A DNA stretch of 6,842 bases from an uncultured Paracoccaceae bacterium (GTDB taxonomy: Bacteria > Pseudomonadota > Alphaproteobacteria > Rhodobacterales > Rhodobacteraceae), in the NCBI GenBank assembly GCA_913054485.1, contig CAJXHQ010000169.1, positions 1 to 6,842 on the forward strand. The letters are read 5' to 3'. The notes under the pieces are model-generated. The model was not told where the DNA came from. It saw only the letters and a list, made by a program, of their open reading frames with translations, and searched no databases. A program made the translations under genes and the position numbers. Shown piece by piece: positions 6,359 to 6,842 of this stretch. Position 1 is the first letter of the stretch, and each line of letters starts with the position of its first letter.

Positions 6359-6842
6359 ATGAATACGTTTTTCAGGCCTTTTGCTCGTTTTATTAGCATC
6401 GTGGGAATTGCTTTACTGGTCACACTATCTGTTTCTGCGTCGGCATCAGCACAATCCACAATGCTCCCGTCATCGGGTGAAGCATCAGATACCGTAGCCC
6501 TACCTGATCCGTTAACACCCGAAGCCATTCATGAGATGGTTGCCCGAATGTCTGACGACCAAGTTCGAGATCTGTTGCTTGATCGACTGGATGCGGTTGT
6601 TGAGCAGCAATCTGGATCTGCTGCCGGATCAGACAGTTTGGTAGACGACATTGCAGGTCTTTGGACTGCATTTGTTAGCCCCATTCAGGCTGCCTTTGTT
6701 CGGCTTCCAATACTCTTCTCACGTCAGGCCGACGCATTTGGGACCTTTGCCCAAGCCTATGGCGGGTTGGGCGGAGTGCTGACCCTGTTTGGACTTATCG
6801 CTCTGGTGCTGGTAATCGGTTTTGCTGTGGAATTGGTCGTTC
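6359..6842 (+). CDS. Probable MscS-family mechanosensitive channel, N-terminal part only
   Basis: The frame is open for 161 codons from ATG 6359 to the window edge. GAGGGG (6348-6353) is an excellent ribosome binding site 5 bases before the start. Residues 1-31 form a signal peptide: Arg6 and Arg10, a hydrophobic core at about 11-25, and an ASA/Q cleavage site after residue 31. A predicted periplasmic, mostly helical stretch follows, including LTPEAIHEMVARMSDDQ (52-68) and VRDLLLDRLDAVVEQQ (69-84). A glycine-rich turn, YGGLGG (134-139), leads into the first membrane helix from about 139 to beyond 161. This layout resembles large alphaproteobacterial MscS-like channels of the YbiO type, which relieve turgor on hypo-osmotic shock. 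The pore and MscS core lie outside the window, so the call rests on the N-terminal region alone. Another inner-membrane protein is possible. Confidence 0.6.
   Translation, partial: MNTFFRPFARFISIVGIALLVTLSVSASASAQSTMLPSSGEASDTVALPDPLTPEAIHEMVARMSDDQVRDLLLDRLDAVVEQQSGSAAGSDSLVDDIAGLWTAFVSPIQAAFVRLPILFSRQADAFGTFAQAYGGLGGVLTLFGLIALVLVIGFAVELVV

Noticed and set aside
6289..6671. Two short minus-strand frames (79 and 83 codons) opposite the channel gene
   Set aside because: They overlap each other and a plus-strand gene with a clear ribosome binding site, signal peptide and membrane segment. Neither shows domain character.
1..6842. tRNA, rRNA, CRISPR arrays, insertion sequences, integrase or attachment sites
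   Set aside because: No array of spaced repeats, no transposase-like frame with terminal inverted repeats, and no tRNA-like fold were found. Both intergenic gaps are short and explained by regulatory elements.

Overview
The window looks like a chromosomal piece of an alphaproteobacterium, most likely from the Rhodobacterales/Roseobacter group. Grounds are the single-chain (fused) indolepyruvate ferredoxin oxidoreductase, the GC-rich codon use of the left 5 kb, and the character of the LysR regulator and MscS-type protein. This placement is inference from protein character; no search could be run.

Layout. Positions 1-4998 are read on the minus strand in the order iorA (1579-4998), a lysophospholipid acyltransferase-family gene (599-1477), then murI (1-589, C-terminus outside the window). 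The acyltransferase and murI are 9 bases apart and almost certainly cotranscribed. The 101-base gap between iorA and the acyltransferase holds two mutually exclusive 7-bp stems. A 162-base divergent intergenic region (4999-5160) separates iorA from a plus-strand LysR-type regulator (5161-6072). It contains a 19-bp inverted repeat that fits the T-N11-A LysR box. After lysR come a stem-loop directly behind the stop codon, a probable small RNA of about 75 nt ending in a strong intrinsic terminator (6205-6233), and a leader with inverted repeats. The window ends in the first 161 codons of a plus-strand gene with a signal peptide and a membrane segment, probably an MscS-family mechanosensitive channel.

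How the genes work together. IorA would oxidatively decarboxylate aryl-pyruvates, from transamination of Trp, Phe or Tyr, to aryl-acetyl-CoA. The divergent LysR protein is its most likely regulator. MurI (D-glutamate for peptidoglycan) and the acyltransferase (membrane lipid) are envelope-biosynthesis functions, and their link to iorA may be only positional. The right-hand part (5160-6842) is visibly less GC-rich than the left.

The coding content is ordinary. The parts that deserve a second look are non-coding: the candidate sRNA with an exposed anti-Shine-Dalgarno-like ACCUCCCU, its 8-base complementarity to the leader of the next gene, the LysR box, and the switch-like stems before the acyltransferase.
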